Source of the DNA: Eonycteris spelaea
Taxonomy: Eukaryota; Chordata; Mammalia; Chiroptera; Pteropodidae
Length of the DNA stretch: 64,000 nt
NCBI GenBank assembly: GCA_003508835.1
Contig: PUFA01000077.1
Span: 6,214,001-6,278,000, forward strand
Direction: 5' to 3'
Of this stretch, positions 1-10,249 are shown in pieces; within the stretch, counting starts at the first letter, position 1; each line of letters begins with the position of its first letter. The position numbers and the translations under genes were made by a program. Below the pieces are notes generated by a model. The model was given only the letters and a program-made list of their open reading frames with translations. It was not told where the DNA came from and did not search any database.

Positions 1-1471
1 GGGACGAAGAAAGGGAAGTGCCCAAGAAGGCTTCTAAGATTCTAGTTTAAATGAAAGAAGAGACGAATGAGTGAATGGAAAACTGAGGACTGGAGTCTCT
101 TGTTATGAGACCTTACTTTCACTGATTTTAGGGCCAAGAACAAAACAAACTCTGTGTTTCTTCTGCCTGGGGAGAGATTGCCTGTGTTGTTGACAGGACT
201 TCCTCCTAATTGCCCAGGCCTGCCCTGCAAGGAGGAAGGAACTCCTTTTGGGACATGTTCAGAAGGGATCTTCTCTTTTTGTCCTCACTTGTCTGACCTA
301 TCTTGAATAAGATGGTTTTTCTCCTTCGATGGTTATAGCACACAGTCCTGTACCACGAAATGAAATGTCCCATTTTCACATACCTTAAAAAATCTTATAA
401 ATATATATAGTGTATTTCTCACTACATATCAGGTACAACAAACTTTGTTTTAAACAAATAATCAAAGAATGAAATTTCCTAAAACTAACAAATGAATGAG
501 CAATGGGAATGTGCTGAAAATTTGTTATGTATATAATCGTCCAGTCAGTACTGCCGGCTGTCCCCTGATTCAGGTGGATGCCTTATCGTATCTTGATGGG
601 AGGTCATTCTTATTTCGAAACACAGGCCCTAAAAGGACCAGATCTCACTCCCTGCTGTGGTCCATCCAGGGATGGCACAAAGTGACTTAGGCTTGAGGGG
701 TCACAAACTCTCCTGGGGAGTGATCGAAGGAGGTAAGTAGTTCCTTGCTGGAAGGCGTCCTGGCCAGAATTGTTGGAGGATGCTGATCCCGAATGGTCCC
801 TGCTGCAGCGGCTTTGCCATGGTCCTTGCTGTCTGGTATTCTTGGGGGTCTCTCAGTTCCCACACCTGTTTCTTTAGCCTCTTGATGATGCTGTGGACCC
901 TGACATCTTCCAATAAAACTTTTGTGCTTAGGAGAGTCAAAGCTGATTTCTGTTGCTTGCAAACGACAATCCTGACAGTGTGGAACTTCCATGTAGGAGA
1001 CGTATTTAGAGACTGGGTCACGTACAAATACGCACTCTGTCCTCCACCTATCACTCTGCTAAGCCCCTGCAGTCTCATGTGCTTATGTGTGCATCCGGGC
1101 CACGGGTTGAATTAGACCAGAGAGGATGATTTGTAAGTATTAGGACTTACCAAAGAAATCACCTGCTGAGAAGACTGGACTCAAGCCCAGACAGGGGATT
1201 TGAGCTTGCACAAAACTGGCAGATTTAGGCATATTGAGACAGAAAAGAATGTCAAGCTGTCCATGTGTGAAAGTAAAAGATGAGGAATTGAAAAGCTTAG
1301 AGCTATAGATTTTTCTAATAAATCCATGTCATGAGTATCACCAGGGCAGCAAGGCTGTGCCCAAAGTTCCACTGGTGATAGTTTATAAATTTCCCTAAGG
1401 TACCCATTTGGTTATAAACTGTTTCTAAAACCGATGCTTCAGATGTAGAATTTAGCTTGAAGGCAGGATGA
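1..1471. other. Unassigned non-coding stretch
   Basis: I recognise no gene or repeat family here. Positions 385-480 are AT-rich. Between 690 and 1110 several overlapping short frames are open on both strands (longest 125 codons, minus strand, 701-1078), but the predicted peptides show no domain, repeat or signal peptide I know. Frames open on both strands over the same bases argue for composition rather than coding. It could be an unrecognised old LTR. Confidence 0.5.
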
Positions 1472-1485
1472 AGGGAGTAACATTT

Positions 1486-1697
1486 TTTTTTTTTTAGGTG
1501 AGATAACCCTTGGTTGACCTCACAGATTGCAAGGACCTTGTCAAGCTTACAATCCCTTATTTTTTTTTTTTTTTTTATGCCTTCAGCACCCGGTCTTCCT
1601 AGGTGGTCTCTCATCCAAGTTCTAATCAGACCCAACCCTGCTTAGCTTCCAAGATCAGACAGGATTGGACTTGTTCAGGGTGGCCTGGCCATAGACT
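1486..1697 (-). mobile_element. Chimeric 5S rRNA-derived retroposon with second 3' module
   Basis: The insert is bounded by a perfect 14-bp direct repeat (AGGGAGTAACATTT at 1472-1485 and 1698-1711), a typical L1-mediated target-site duplication. Read on the minus strand it holds a 5S rRNA copy (1696-1577), an A-rich tract (16 consecutive A at 1576-1561), about 60 nt of unrelated sequence (about 1558-1496), and a terminal poly(A) (1495-1486). Two A-tracts inside one duplication suggest either template switching between two RNAs or a composite SINE. The 60-nt module can form a stem of about 9 bp (GATTGTAAG with CTTGCAATC). It inserted beside the end of a MIR. Confidence 0.85.
1577..1696 (-). 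pseudogene. 5S rRNA pseudogene (head of the retroposon)
   Basis: The reverse complement aligns without gaps over the full 120 nt of mammalian 5S rRNA, starting GTCTATGGCC and ending in the CCGGGTGCTG region. By hand I count about 20 differences (about 83% identity), mostly C-to-T or G-to-A changes typical of methylated-CpG decay. The internal pol III control region (GGAAGCTAAGCAGGGT and GGATGAGAGACC) is nearly intact. The surrounding duplication and A-tail show it is a retrocopy and not a 5S gene-array unit. Confidence 0.93.
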
Positions 1698-1702
1698 AGG
1701 GA

Positions 1703-1932
1703 GTAACATTTATTGAGTGCCTATCATGGGCTTGACTTTTATCTCCATTGGTTTATTTATCGCCCCACCCTCACCCCGACCCCACCCCTACATAGTGGGT
1801 ATAATATTCTCATTTTTTTCACAAAGCAACTGCATAGTTGGAATCACACAGCTCACAAGTGGCAGAGAATTTGAATCCAGGACTTTTGACTCCAAACCTT
1901 GGGCTCTTTCCATGACATCCATTCTGCCTCCC
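1703..1932 (-). mobile_element. MIR SINE
   Basis: The plus strand reads as the MIR reverse complement: TTTATTGAGTGCCTATCATG, then CACAGCTCACAAGTGGCAGAG, TTTGAATCCAGG, and a GGGCTCTTTCCATGAC ending. A C-rich expansion sits near 1765. The first bases overlap the target-site duplication of the 5S retroposon, so that element landed at the MIR edge. Confidence 0.85.
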
Positions 1933-2399
1933 GAAGTTTACATGAGGGCAACAGGGAAAATGGGGACAGAGAGCGTGGACTGCTAGACCTTAGGAAGCAA
2001 ATTCTTCTTCCATGTAATGAGAGCAGGACCGGAAATACAGCTGACCCGTTATTAACATAGCTGCCACTGTGTGTCTGGAGTGAGCTCGACTGTCTTGGCA
2101 TCCTATAACATCACCTGTAAGTCACCAATGAACTCACTTTATGGCAAAAGAAGTTTAGTGCCGGGCTCTAGATGACAAAATTAACTGATCTTGCTGTGCA
2201 ACCTATCACTCAAAGGCTTGGAAGAACCTTGAATGACCATCTGAAAACTGCTGGGAAATAGTGTCCTAAATGGTTGGGGATCTTGTCCTACGTAATTTAT
2301 ATAGTGTTTCCCCACGTCCAGAATGCATGGCCTTGGAACCAAGGGAGGAAATGGGAGAGGCTGCATCTCACTTTAGACTATTATACCTAACAACCCGCT
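1933..2399. other. Unassigned stretch
   Basis: No gene or repeat family is recognised. Its right part may belong to the ERVL-like remnant that follows. Confidence 0.5.
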
Positions 2400-3080
2400 T
2401 AGAGCATTTTGGCTCCCCATGCCTGAAATCTTCGCTGGTTTGGAGGCCCACCAGGAAGCATAGACATGGTTCCGTTACAGCTGAAGCTAGAACTGTCCCT
2501 GGTTATTTGAGGTTCCTCATGCTATTGAACTAACAGATCACTGTATCGACTGGAACAATCGATCCTCATTATCAAGGGAAATTAGTTTACTGCTACCCAA
2601 TGAAGGCAAGAAAAACCATATCCGGAGCCCAGAAGATCAGTGGGTTAGTTCTGAGCACTCTCATGCATAATAATAATGGTTAGTGGGAAAGTCGAACAAC
2701 CCAGGAAGTACAGCATCATTAGGGGCTCTGATCCTAGGGAAATAAAGGGTCTACTCATCCTATCAGTTAATAAAATTCCAGCCATTTGAGGTGCTGAGGG
2801 TAGGGAGAAGGTAACATGGTGATGGAAGAAGGATTTTTGATTTTCATCGCCTGACCAGCAACTGAGGGGTGGACTGTAGCATTTCTTTTCTAATTGATTA
2901 TGATTTTCTTTTTCTGCTTGCTTTTCTGCTACCTCATGTGAAGGGTATGTTACAATTTAGGTTCTGAGTGAGAGTGACTGAATCGACATCTCCTTACCAT
3001 GACATGGCAGTTTATGGGACTTTATGTCTCAATAATGTAGGGGATGAGAGTTTCTTCGTTGGAATAAAGGGCAAGATGGA
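2400..3080 (+). mobile_element. Probable ERVL-type endogenous retrovirus remnant
   Basis: Segments such as GAGGTGCTGAGGGTAGGGAG, AAGGTAACATGGTGATGG and GACCAGCAACTGAGGGG, followed by a T-rich tract and a GGCAGTTTATGGGACTTTA segment, resemble the 3' internal part of mammalian ERVL elements as I remember them. No intact frame survives. The assignment rests on partial motif recall. Confidence 0.4.
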
Positions 3081-3299
3081 TGCTGAATGGATGCAAAAGG
3101 GGTGGGCCACGGAGGTTACTCTCTGTATCTCTCGCTACCCTTCCTTCCTGTCCATTTGTGGTCCTTCTCTAGGCCCAGGAAGGCTGAGCACCACAAGCTA
3201 CCCCACCTGGGCTCTGTTGCTGTTTTCCAACTGGCTTTGGTCAATGAGCGTTACTTGCAAAAGATTAGAGATGAGAGAAGTCAGAGTATTTTTCCTCTC

Positions 3300-3565
3300 T
3301 CCCTCTTTGTTTCGGCACCATAGGCTTAGCCCTTCCACTCCAGTGCCTGCCAGGCAGCTCCTCTGCCCTCATTTCAGCTCTTACCGGATTCTGCAAAATC
3401 ACTTTCCTCCTCTTGCCCCTGGAGACCTAGAGGTAGCAACAGCTTCCTGCTGCCCTAGTCCCTCGTGAGCCTCCCTTAACACATCTACACCTCTGTAACT
3501 GATCCCTTCATTAAAGCCTCTTAAGTTAAACCATTTGAGCAGAGTTTTGTAACCTGCTGGGCCCC
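3300..3565 (+). mobile_element. Ancient interspersed repeat, family A
   Basis: The segment ends with CTTCATTAAAGCCTCTTAAG, a TTTGAGCAGAGTTTTGTAAC tract and CTGCTGGGCCCCTG, a common mammalian repeat terminus whose family name I cannot fix (old LTR or L1 3' end). A reverse-complement relative lies at 5598-6095 in this window, which supports repeat status. Confidence 0.6.
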
Positions 3566-4002
3566 TGTGTGAAACAAATTGGAAGCTGATTTCATTTTAT
3601 TGAAGCATAAAATTATCATTTTATTCATTTGATTGAAACAGTCTCCATTTTCCCAAAGGATATGTAGTGGTGGGAAAAGCAAGGGTCCCTACAATATTAA
3701 AATCAATGTGATCTATAAATGTTTGACGTCCATGCAGCCTCCCAGGAAGAAGTCATGCCAGGAATAATACAAAATAAGAGGGGGCTATTTTAAAAGTCGC
3801 TTTTACCGAAGAAAGTCAGGCACACATACTTTCCTCCTAGCATTTCTTATGGCAAGATACATCATTTCTGTCAGAAATGAGAAAGCTGATTTTACAGACA
3901 TGTGGGAGAATTTAGCTGTTACTCTGCCTTTTTCAATGACTGTTATCAAGTTGTAATCCGTTGGGATTCGCAGTACCTGAACGTTTACTCATTCCTTCTC
4001 CC
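3566..4002. other. Unassigned AT-rich stretch
   Basis: No repeat family, RNA gene or coding frame is recognised. It may be single copy. Confidence 0.5.
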
Positions 4003-4237
4003 AGCTTTTATTGGTACTTACTGAATGCCACACAAAGTCTTGGCATTGGTGACACAAAGATGAATGGCCTTTGCTTACCAGGCACAAGCTGGACACAGTG
4101 AGAGAGCCATGGGCAAGTTCGTTCAAGTCTCTGCTTTTGAGTGTCCCCATAAGTGAAAATAATACTTTTATTCATTCAACAAGTATTTTTTGAATGCTTG
4201 CCATGTGCCAATGCTAGGTGCTGGAGGTCTAAGACTA
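4003..4237 (-). mobile_element. L2 LINE 3'-end fragments
   Basis: Two pieces read as reverse-complement L2 3' ends: TTTATTGGTACTTACTGAAT with GGCATTGGTGACACAAAGAT, and a second TTATTCATTCAACAAGTATT followed by GCCATGTGCCAATGCTAGGT. The second runs into an A-rich tract, and L2 sequence resumes at 4505. Confidence 0.8.
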
Positions 4238-4377
4238 AAAAAAAAAAAATGTATGAAAAAGAAAAAAAATAAACTCCCTGACACACACAAAACAAAAGAA
4301 AAAATGAAAATAAGAAAAAGAGCAAAACACAATCCCCCCAAACAAACAAGTGAAAAAACCCCAGCACCCCAAAAACG
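4238..4377. repeat. A-rich low-complexity tract
   Basis: About 140 bp of interrupted A-runs with AAAAC/AAAAG and CACACA segments. It separates two L2 pieces, so it probably expanded from an A-rich site inside or beside the L2. Confidence 0.85.
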
Positions 4378-4424
4378 TACCCAGATGGTCTCTCAGTTAT
4401 GGCATTTAGTGTCTATGGACCTAC

Positions 4425-4497
4425 TGCAGAGCTGCTGCGAGAATTAAATGAGGTGTTTCTGGAGCAGCAGGCACATAGTAGATGTTTAATAAATGTA
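4425..4497 (+). mobile_element. MIR SINE 3' fragment
   Basis: GAATTAAATGAGGTGTTTCT followed by CAGGCACATAGTAGATGTTT and AATAAATGT is the MIR 3' end. Confidence 0.75.
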
Positions 4498-4504
4498 AGA
4501 GGTT

Positions 4505-4890
4505 CTGATCATCTATTGGGGAGACAGGCTCATTGCAATAAAATGTGATGTATAGTATTTATGTGCAAAATGGTAGAGGAAAATAGAGGAGGAAGGAAAT
4601 TTTCTGTTCTGGGGAAATCATGGAGGGCTCCACACGGAAGAGTGACATTTGTAGGACAAACCTCACTTCACGGATAAAAGGACAAGGCAGGACGACATTT
4701 GGGCAGAGGACAAAGCCGTGCAGGAGTGAGAGCGCCCAAAGGCGTTGACTCTTTTTGCTGGCACAGAGGTTGCATGCAGGGGGACGGGAAACAAGGCTGG
4801 AGGCAAGTGAGGGCCTGATCGTGAAGACCCTCCTCTGCCATGTGAAGGGAGAGAGCCCTTTGGAGGTGAGACGAGCATCTTCGTGTTCAA
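4505..4890 (-). mobile_element. L2 LINE fragment
   Basis: GGGGAGACAGGCTCATTGCA, then ATGTGATGTATAG, GGAGGGCTCCACACGGAAGA and GTGACATTTG follow the order of the L2 3' region read backwards. It is likely the continuation of the L2 at 4003-4237. Confidence 0.7.
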
Positions 4891-5333
4891 CCCTAGAACA
4901 CTGGAGAAATGTTGAAACCAGCGAGCCCATCCTCATGGATGGGCCCTCCATTTTTTTTTGTTCTATAAATAGTTTTAAAGGCTGAAGGAGCCGTAGGATC
5001 CCCTAATGCTAGGGAAAACAATGGACCCAGAATGCAGTTTCAGAGTAGTAAGTCTGTAAGTACTGGTGCGGGATCACTATGCTTAAAAGGCCTCCTTAGC
5101 AGGGGTCTTTCTAGAGAAAGGACATGGTTCGTGTGTCACAAATTAGTTTCCTTTTGCAACATAGCAAAAATATAAGATACGACATGAAGGACCAGCACTG
5201 TAAGCTTCTGGGATGGGTAGACGCCAGGAGACTGAAGTCAAATGCTGTCTTATTTTTCTTATCTATTTTCCAGAACCAAAAAAAAAAAAAAAAAAAAAGG
5301 AAGAAAGGCCAACAACAGATTGACAATGCACAA
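4891..5333. other. Unassigned stretch with A21 tract
   Basis: No family is recognised. A pure A run of about 21 spans 5278-5298 and is followed by an A/G-rich segment. It could be the tail of an eroded plus-strand retroposon, but I see no body upstream. Confidence 0.5.
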
Positions 5334-5452
5334 AATAACATTTATTGAGCACGTAGAGTGTACCATGTACAATGCTAGCTGCTGCTGATTCAAAGATGAA
5401 TAAAATGAGGTCTTTGGTCTGGGAGAGGCTCACAGCCTAGCAGAGCAGACAG
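5334..5452 (-). mobile_element. L2 LINE 3' end
   Basis: AACATTTATTGAGCACGTAG, then CCATGTACAATGCTAGCTGC, TCAAAGATGAATAA and GCTCACAGCCTAG match the reverse-complement L2 terminus. Confidence 0.85.
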
Positions 5453-5459
5453 GTCTGTC

Positions 5460-5597
5460 TGCCATGTATCAGGCAAGGTGTTGGGCTCCACACATTATCC
5501 CATGATGACTGTGAGAGGTTAAGTATAGTTATCCTCATTCTCAGCTGTGAGAACTAAGGTTCCCAGAAATTGAGTGACTTGCTTGAGTTTTCACAGC
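5460..5597 (-). mobile_element. MIR SINE
   Basis: The order ATGTATCAGGCAAGGTGTTG, CACATTATCCCATGATGAC, GTTATCCTCATTCTCAGC, AAATTGAGTGACTTGCTTGA and CACAGCTGGGAT is that of a reverse-complement MIR. Confidence 0.85.
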
Positions 5598-6095
5598 TGG
5601 GATATCGGTCAGGGTCCCTGCAGGAGACACAGGGCACCCTCAGATGGGATAAGTGAGAGCAATTTAGTAGAGGGACAGTTTACAACCGTATGGGCAGAGT
5701 AAGGGAAACCAACAAAGGATGGTGGGACACCATCTAGTTAGCAGTGGGGAGAAGAATTCCCACCCCTCCTTCCAAAGGGAAAAAAAGAGGGAGCAGTTAT
5801 AGGAACCCAGAGACAGGAGCTCTGATTGTAGGACAGGGCCACCAGATGGGAACTGTGGCCTTTGGTCAGAAGATACTGCCACGTCCCAGTGACTTGGGAG
5901 AAAGGAGCCAAGGGGAATAAATACCCTGACCTCACGCTCTTCCTTCCCTTCAATCTCCTTCTGGTGCCTCCCATTGATAAACCCAATCGGAAGCTGCAGA
6001 GCAAGAGAACCCACTGCTGCAGCCTCCAGGAGGCAGAGCAAGACAGGGAAGGGCAGAGTGTTGTTTCTAGAAAGTCAAATGGAAAATACGCAGCA
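5598..6095 (-). mobile_element. Ancient interspersed repeat, family A (opposite copy)
   Basis: It starts TCAGGGTCCCTGCAGGAGAC and continues GAGAGCAATTTAGTAGAGGG, GGGCAGAGTAAGGGAAACCA and GTGCCTCCCATTGATAAACC. It aligns as the reverse complement of 3300-3565. This is a widespread old mammalian repeat, but I cannot name the family safely. Confidence 0.6.
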
Positions 6096-6869
6096 TAGCT
6101 GGTAAGGGAGAAAGAGGAGCCTTAACCTACCTTTTTTTCTGACTGCATGTCCCTTGGCTTATTCACTCTGCCATGTTAAAGCAGCAGCAGCTCTATCACA
6201 CTTACGTGGCTCACCTGCACAGTTATCTGGAGGATAATAGAAAAAGTCCAAAGGGTTAAACCGCGCAGAATGGTGAGGTGAACTTGTGTTGCTTTTGATT
6301 ACCCTGACATCCATGGCCCCCCTTCTTTTGACAACAGCACCCCTCCTTGATACTTAACACATGGGCAACGGGTAGGGCTGAGTCATTTGCAGCTGACAGG
6401 GTGGGCAGGTGGCCCTGGGGGAACATTTCTCTATAGGACAGGCCTGGAGACTTGGTGGAATCAACCCTGAATCTTACAGCTGTCACGATGTCCTGTGACA
6501 CGTGCGGAGTGCGCACTGTCAGCAAAGTGGACCAGGAGGTTTCAGGATGTGCTAGGAGAGCTGTTTGTGTCTGGGTTTGTGGTGATGGGATTCTGCCTGT
6601 CCAGGGTGAAGTCCCATTGAAACTCCCTCAGTGACATTTTTTATGATTGCAAAACGTGCCTTTGTCAAGACATTTCATCTAGATCCGACATCTAGGTTCT
6701 GGAGACAATTTCTTACTGGGCCACCAGCACCATCTTGTGATATAGTTCCTGGGTCATGTATCTTGTGCAGTTACCTATCAATTAACCAATCTATGTACTA
6801 TCTATTTATCTTACATGTACCTTATATAAATACATCTTGTTGTAGGGTCTAGAACATGGTGAGCAGTGT
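6096..6869. other. Unassigned stretch
   Basis: No gene, RNA or repeat is recognised. Short frames of 60-90 codons occur on both strands without domain features. Confidence 0.5.
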
Positions 6870-7215
6870 GTGGGCTTGTGTAGTTATTTCTCTAGAAGGT
6901 CTGGGAGGACCTGAGGATGGGACATTGCCTTGCAGCTGTTGGCAGCCATCTTGCCTCCATAAGGGATTGGAGCTAACACAGGACAGGACAGCTGAAGATA
7001 TAGACTAGAGTGACCAGTTCATCCCACACTGTCCTGATATTAAAACTTAAAGTCCCATGTCCTAGGTAGACTGGGATAGTCTCCACCTCAAATAGAGAGT
7101 GAGAGTGTGTGCATCCTGATGACATCATTTGAGCTCCCGGATCCAGCCCTGCCTGTGAACTTTTCACTGGCTTCTGTTCTTTGTAACCAAATGGGTCCTG
7201 ACTAAGCCAGGGACG
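6870..7215 (+). mobile_element. LTR-like ancient repeat with a nested short element
   Basis: GGCAGCCATCTTGCCTCCAT, then after an interruption GATGACATCATTTGAGCTCC, GGATCCAGCCCTGCCTG, and a terminus TTTGTAACCAAATGGGTCCT/GACTAAG, follow a common mammalian LTR-like repeat in order. The interruption at about 7008-7095 (GAGTGACCAGTTCATCCCAC to CTAGGTAGACTGGGATAGTC) looks like a separate short hAT-type element. Confidence 0.5.
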
Positions 7216-7221
7216 GGGCAG

Positions 7222-7300
7222 CTTAGGGGACAGCAGCATCTGTGTGGCTTTGACCAAGTCGCTAAAGTCTTCCAGTACTCCTTAATAAGATGAGTGGGTA
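7222..7300 (+). mobile_element. Possible MIR fragment
   Basis: TGTGTGGCTTTGACCAAGTC then GCTAAAGTCTTCCAG keeps the MIR order (GTGTGACCTTGGGCAAGT...) at low identity. Confidence 0.4.
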
Positions 7301-7369
7301 GATGCCTTTTATCTTCTCTTCCAGCTCCGTAAATGTATCCACCCAGTCTTGCAACCTCCTCCTCTCCCT

Positions 7370-7412
7370 TTTTAAAATCAAAACAAAACAAAGCAAAACA
7401 AGACAAACCTGC
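7370..7412 (+). repeat. (AAAAC)n-like A-rich tract
   Basis: Imperfect repeats of CAAAA/CAAGA. Confidence 0.7.
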
Positions 7413-7576
7413 TGTGCAGTGTTCCAAAATGCAAGCACTGTGCTTGAGTTGATGTTATCATCCCTGAGCGCAGTTTTACCTAGATGACAGTGAAGACTAT
7501 TAAATTATATGCTTGCAACTTTTACGGTAAGTTTCATTCTTGGGAAGCGGGCTGGAACACTAAGCATGAAATGGTA

Positions 7577-8455
7577 CAGCCGTACTCTGGCGAACGACGG
7601 GGATACATCCTGAGAAATGCGTCATTAGGTGATTTCATTGCTGGGCAAATATCACAGTGTATTTTCATGAACCTAGACAGTATGCCTGCTACATACATCT
7701 AGGATGATATAAGGCTAATGTTCCTAGGCTACAAACCTGTACAGCATGTTACTGTTCTGAATACTGTGGGCAACTGTAACACAACGGCATTTGTGTGTAT
7801 AAACATAGATAAGATACAGTAAAAATTTGGTACAAAAGATAAAAATGGTATGCCTGTATAGGGCACTTACCATGAACAGAGCTTTCAAGACTAGAAGCTG
7901 CTGTGAGTGAGTCAGTGATTGAGCCGTGAGTGAATGTGAAGGCCTAGGACATTGCTGTACACTACTGTAAACTTTATAAACACTGTACACTTAGGCTACA
8001 CTAAATTTATAAAACAACATGAGATTAAAGCAAGCACGGGAGGAAATGATGCTATTAAGAGACGTGGCAAACACAAGATGTATGAGTCTGCTGCCAGAGT
8101 AACACGAACTGTTTTACAGCAAACTTTTTTTTATAACTAGAAAGAGCATACTCGGAAAGATTAAAAATACAGTACAGTAAACACATCAACCAGAAACATA
8201 GTTGCTTATTATCATTATATTATACAGGGCACATAATTGTATGTGCTAAACTTTTACACGACTGGCAGCACATTAGGTTTGTTTACACCACAAACGAGTA
8301 ATGTTTCACTAGGATGTCACCACGGCTAGGACGTCATGGCAGCCAGGATGTCACTAGACAAGAGGAATTTTTCAGCTCCATTGTAATCTTATGAGACCAC
8401 CGTCCATATATGCAATTTGTCATTGACCTGAAAATTATTATGTGGCGCAAGACTA
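7577..8455 (+). mobile_element. Tigger-like (TcMar) DNA transposon
   Basis: The left end reads GGCGAACGACGGGGATACAT then GAGAAATGCGTCATTAGGTG. The interior has CCTAGGCTACAAACCTGTAC with AGCATGTTACTG, a GTGAGTGAATGTGAAGGCCT tract and GTACACTTAGGCTACAC. The right end has ATCTTATGAGACCACCGTCC. This order matches a known non-autonomous pogo/Tigger-class mammalian element. No transposase frame survives. Confidence 0.8.
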
Positions 8456-8578
8456 TTTATTTTGCTTGTGATACTAAACAGCTGGAGAGTCTTCAAGAAT
8501 TAGTTAAGTTTCTCACTGGCAGTGATGGCTCTCTGGGTGGAGCTTCCACAGGCAACCTGAAGCATGTATGTGCTAAGC

Positions 8579-8800
8579 CAGTGGTCCCCAACCTTTCTGG
8601 CACCAGGGGCCGGTGCTCCTATGAGAACCTAATGCCTGATGATCCCAGGTGGAGCTGAGGCGGTGATACTCGCACTGGGGGAGGCTGCAAATGCAGATGA
8701 AACTTCCCTTGCTTGCTGCTGCTCTCCTTCTGCTGTGCGGCCAGGTTCCTAACCGGCCACGGACCAGTACCAGTCCGTGGGCCCGGTTTGAGGACCCCTG
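8579..8800 (+). mobile_element. hAT-superfamily MITE with terminal inverted repeats
   Basis: The left terminus CAGTGGTCCCCAACC pairs with the right terminus GGTTTGAGGACCCCTG. Flanking 8-mers TGCTAAGC (8571-8578) and TTCTAAGT (8801-8808) share CTAAG, an eroded 8-bp duplication typical of hAT. Internal landmarks CTAATGCCTGATGATCCCAG and CCACGGACCAGTACCAGTCC fit a familiar 'ggtccccaacc' mammalian MITE. Confidence 0.9.
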
Positions 8801-8808
8801 TTCTAAGT

Positions 8809-9229
8809 CACAGCTCTCCAGAGCAGAAAGAGACCTAGTCTGGGAGTCAGAATTCTTGGGTCCTAGAATAACAACTTAATACTTGGTGGTTTAGAGTTGA
8901 CGATGCATTTTAACACACATTATCCCCTGAGAGGTATCCCCTCCACCTGTAGCATTCTTCCTCAGATGCTGGGTTTTATTTCACTAGTTCCCACTCACTA
9001 TTTACTTTAGGCCTTTCTCTCAATGTCCTTTGGAGCATCTTTCTGGCACCCTTAGTATAGCTCGGTTTCTGTAGTGATCACGGTGAAGCAGGATAGATAT
9101 TGTTTGTCAAGCACACCATCTCGTACCCTCTTTTTGATAACGGCCTCTCCTGTCCTCTGGGGGAAACTTTCTCCCATTCCATGTGGTAATGGTGTGCTAA
9201 TCAAAATGTCACTCTCCCTCCACACAGGT
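8809..9229. other. Unassigned stretch
   Basis: No family or gene is recognised. Confidence 0.5.
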
Positions 9230-9500
9230 GTTGCCAGGTAACCAGGCTGAGCCAATTAGAGTGACGACCACCTGGCATAGTGATTAGTCCGTAGAGAGGC
9301 GTGTGAACTAAGTGAGGCCAATCGGAGTCTTCTCTGTTATTCATCTGAGAGACCTTGAGCGAGTGTGTGCCTTTCTGATGGAGCTGTTAAGCCAGAAGCG
9401 TGTGCATCTAGGGATACCAGAGGCGATCTCTTCTTAGCGGCATTGAGGAAGACTACCAGCATGAGGAGAAAGAAGGCACAGCACAAAGGGGAGTGGTGGT
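9230..9500 (+). mobile_element. LTR-like ancient repeat fragment
   Basis: GAGGCCAATCGGAGTCTTCT, GAGACCTTGAGCGAGTGTG, GGAGCTGTTAAGCC and GCATGAGGAGAAAG resemble the 5' half of the repeat whose 3' half lies at 6870-7215. Weak. Confidence 0.4.
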
Positions 9501-9527
9501 GAGTAATGGAATAAGAATGAGAACTCT

Positions 9528-9998
9528 CTTTAGAAATATACTCCACATACCATAAAATGGACACTTTTAACGTGTACAGTTTTGTGGTTCTTACTTCATT
9601 CATGGATTTGTGCAGCCATCACGCTTATCTAATTCCGGAACATCTTGCCACTTTAAAAGGAAACTCGTAAACTTTAGCAATCACTCCCAATTTCCCCCTC
9701 TTCATAGCCCCTGGAAAATGCTAATCTACTTTCTGTCTCCACGCATTTGTCTGTTCTGGACATTTCCTGTAAATGGAATCATACAGTATGAGGTCTTTTC
9801 TGCCTTTTTCTCCTTTCACTGAGTACAATGTTTTCAAGGTTCATTCCTATCATAGCATGTATTAATACTTCATTCCTTTTTATGGCTGAATTATATACTG
9901 TTGTATGGATATACCACATTTTGTCTCTCCATCAGTTGATAGACATTTGGCTTGTTTTTGGCTGTTATAAATAATGGTGCTATGAATTTTTCATAGAA
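9528..9998 (-). mobile_element. Old L1 LINE 3' UTR (L1M type)
   Basis: The plus strand follows antisense L1M in order: CATACCATAAAATGGACAC, GTGCAGCCATCACGCTTATC, CTGTTCTGGACATTTCCTGT, AAATGGAATCATACAGTATG, TTCATTCCTTTTTATGGCTG, GTATGGATATACCACATTTT, and GATAGACATTTGGCTTG. Divergence is high but co-linear throughout. Confidence 0.92.
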
Positions 9999-10019
9999 TC
10001 TTACACGATTGTCATAAAT

Positions 10020-10150
10020 CATTTCTGTGATAATTTGTTAATGTCTGTGTTTCCCCATACTCATCAAGTCTATGAGTATGGGAGAGCTTAGACAGTGCCT
10101 AACAGCTAGTGGGTTTTCAATGATTACATATTTGCTGAGTGAATGAATGA
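10020..10150 (+). mobile_element. L2 LINE 3' end
   Basis: TCTATGAGTATGGGAGAGCT, GACAGTGCCTAACAGCTAGT, GGGTTTTCAATGATTACATA and GCTGAGTGAATGAATGAA are the sense L2 terminus. Confidence 0.85.
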
Positions 10151-10159
10151 AAGACATAG

Positions 10160-10245
10160 GAGTATGATCCCCATTTTACAGATAGGGAAGCTGAGGGTCA
10201 GGGAGATTAAGTAACTTGCCCAAATCATGTAACTAGTACACCCGA
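10160..10245 (-). mobile_element. MIR SINE core fragment
   Basis: ATCCCCATTTTACAGATAGG, GAAGCTGAGGGTCAGGGAG, TTAAGTAACTTGCCCAAATC and ATGTAACTAGT match reverse-complement MIR. Confidence 0.85.
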
Positions 10246-10249
10246 CAGA

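Noticed and set aside
1577..1696. Functional 5S rRNA gene
   Set aside because: About 20 substitutions, an A-tail and a target-site duplication show a retrocopy.
2968..3468. 166-codon plus frame
   Set aside because: It runs from an ERVL-like remnant into another repeat and resembles no protein.
7577..8455. Active DNA transposon with transposase
   Set aside because: Recognisable ends but no transposase frame longer than about 90 codons.
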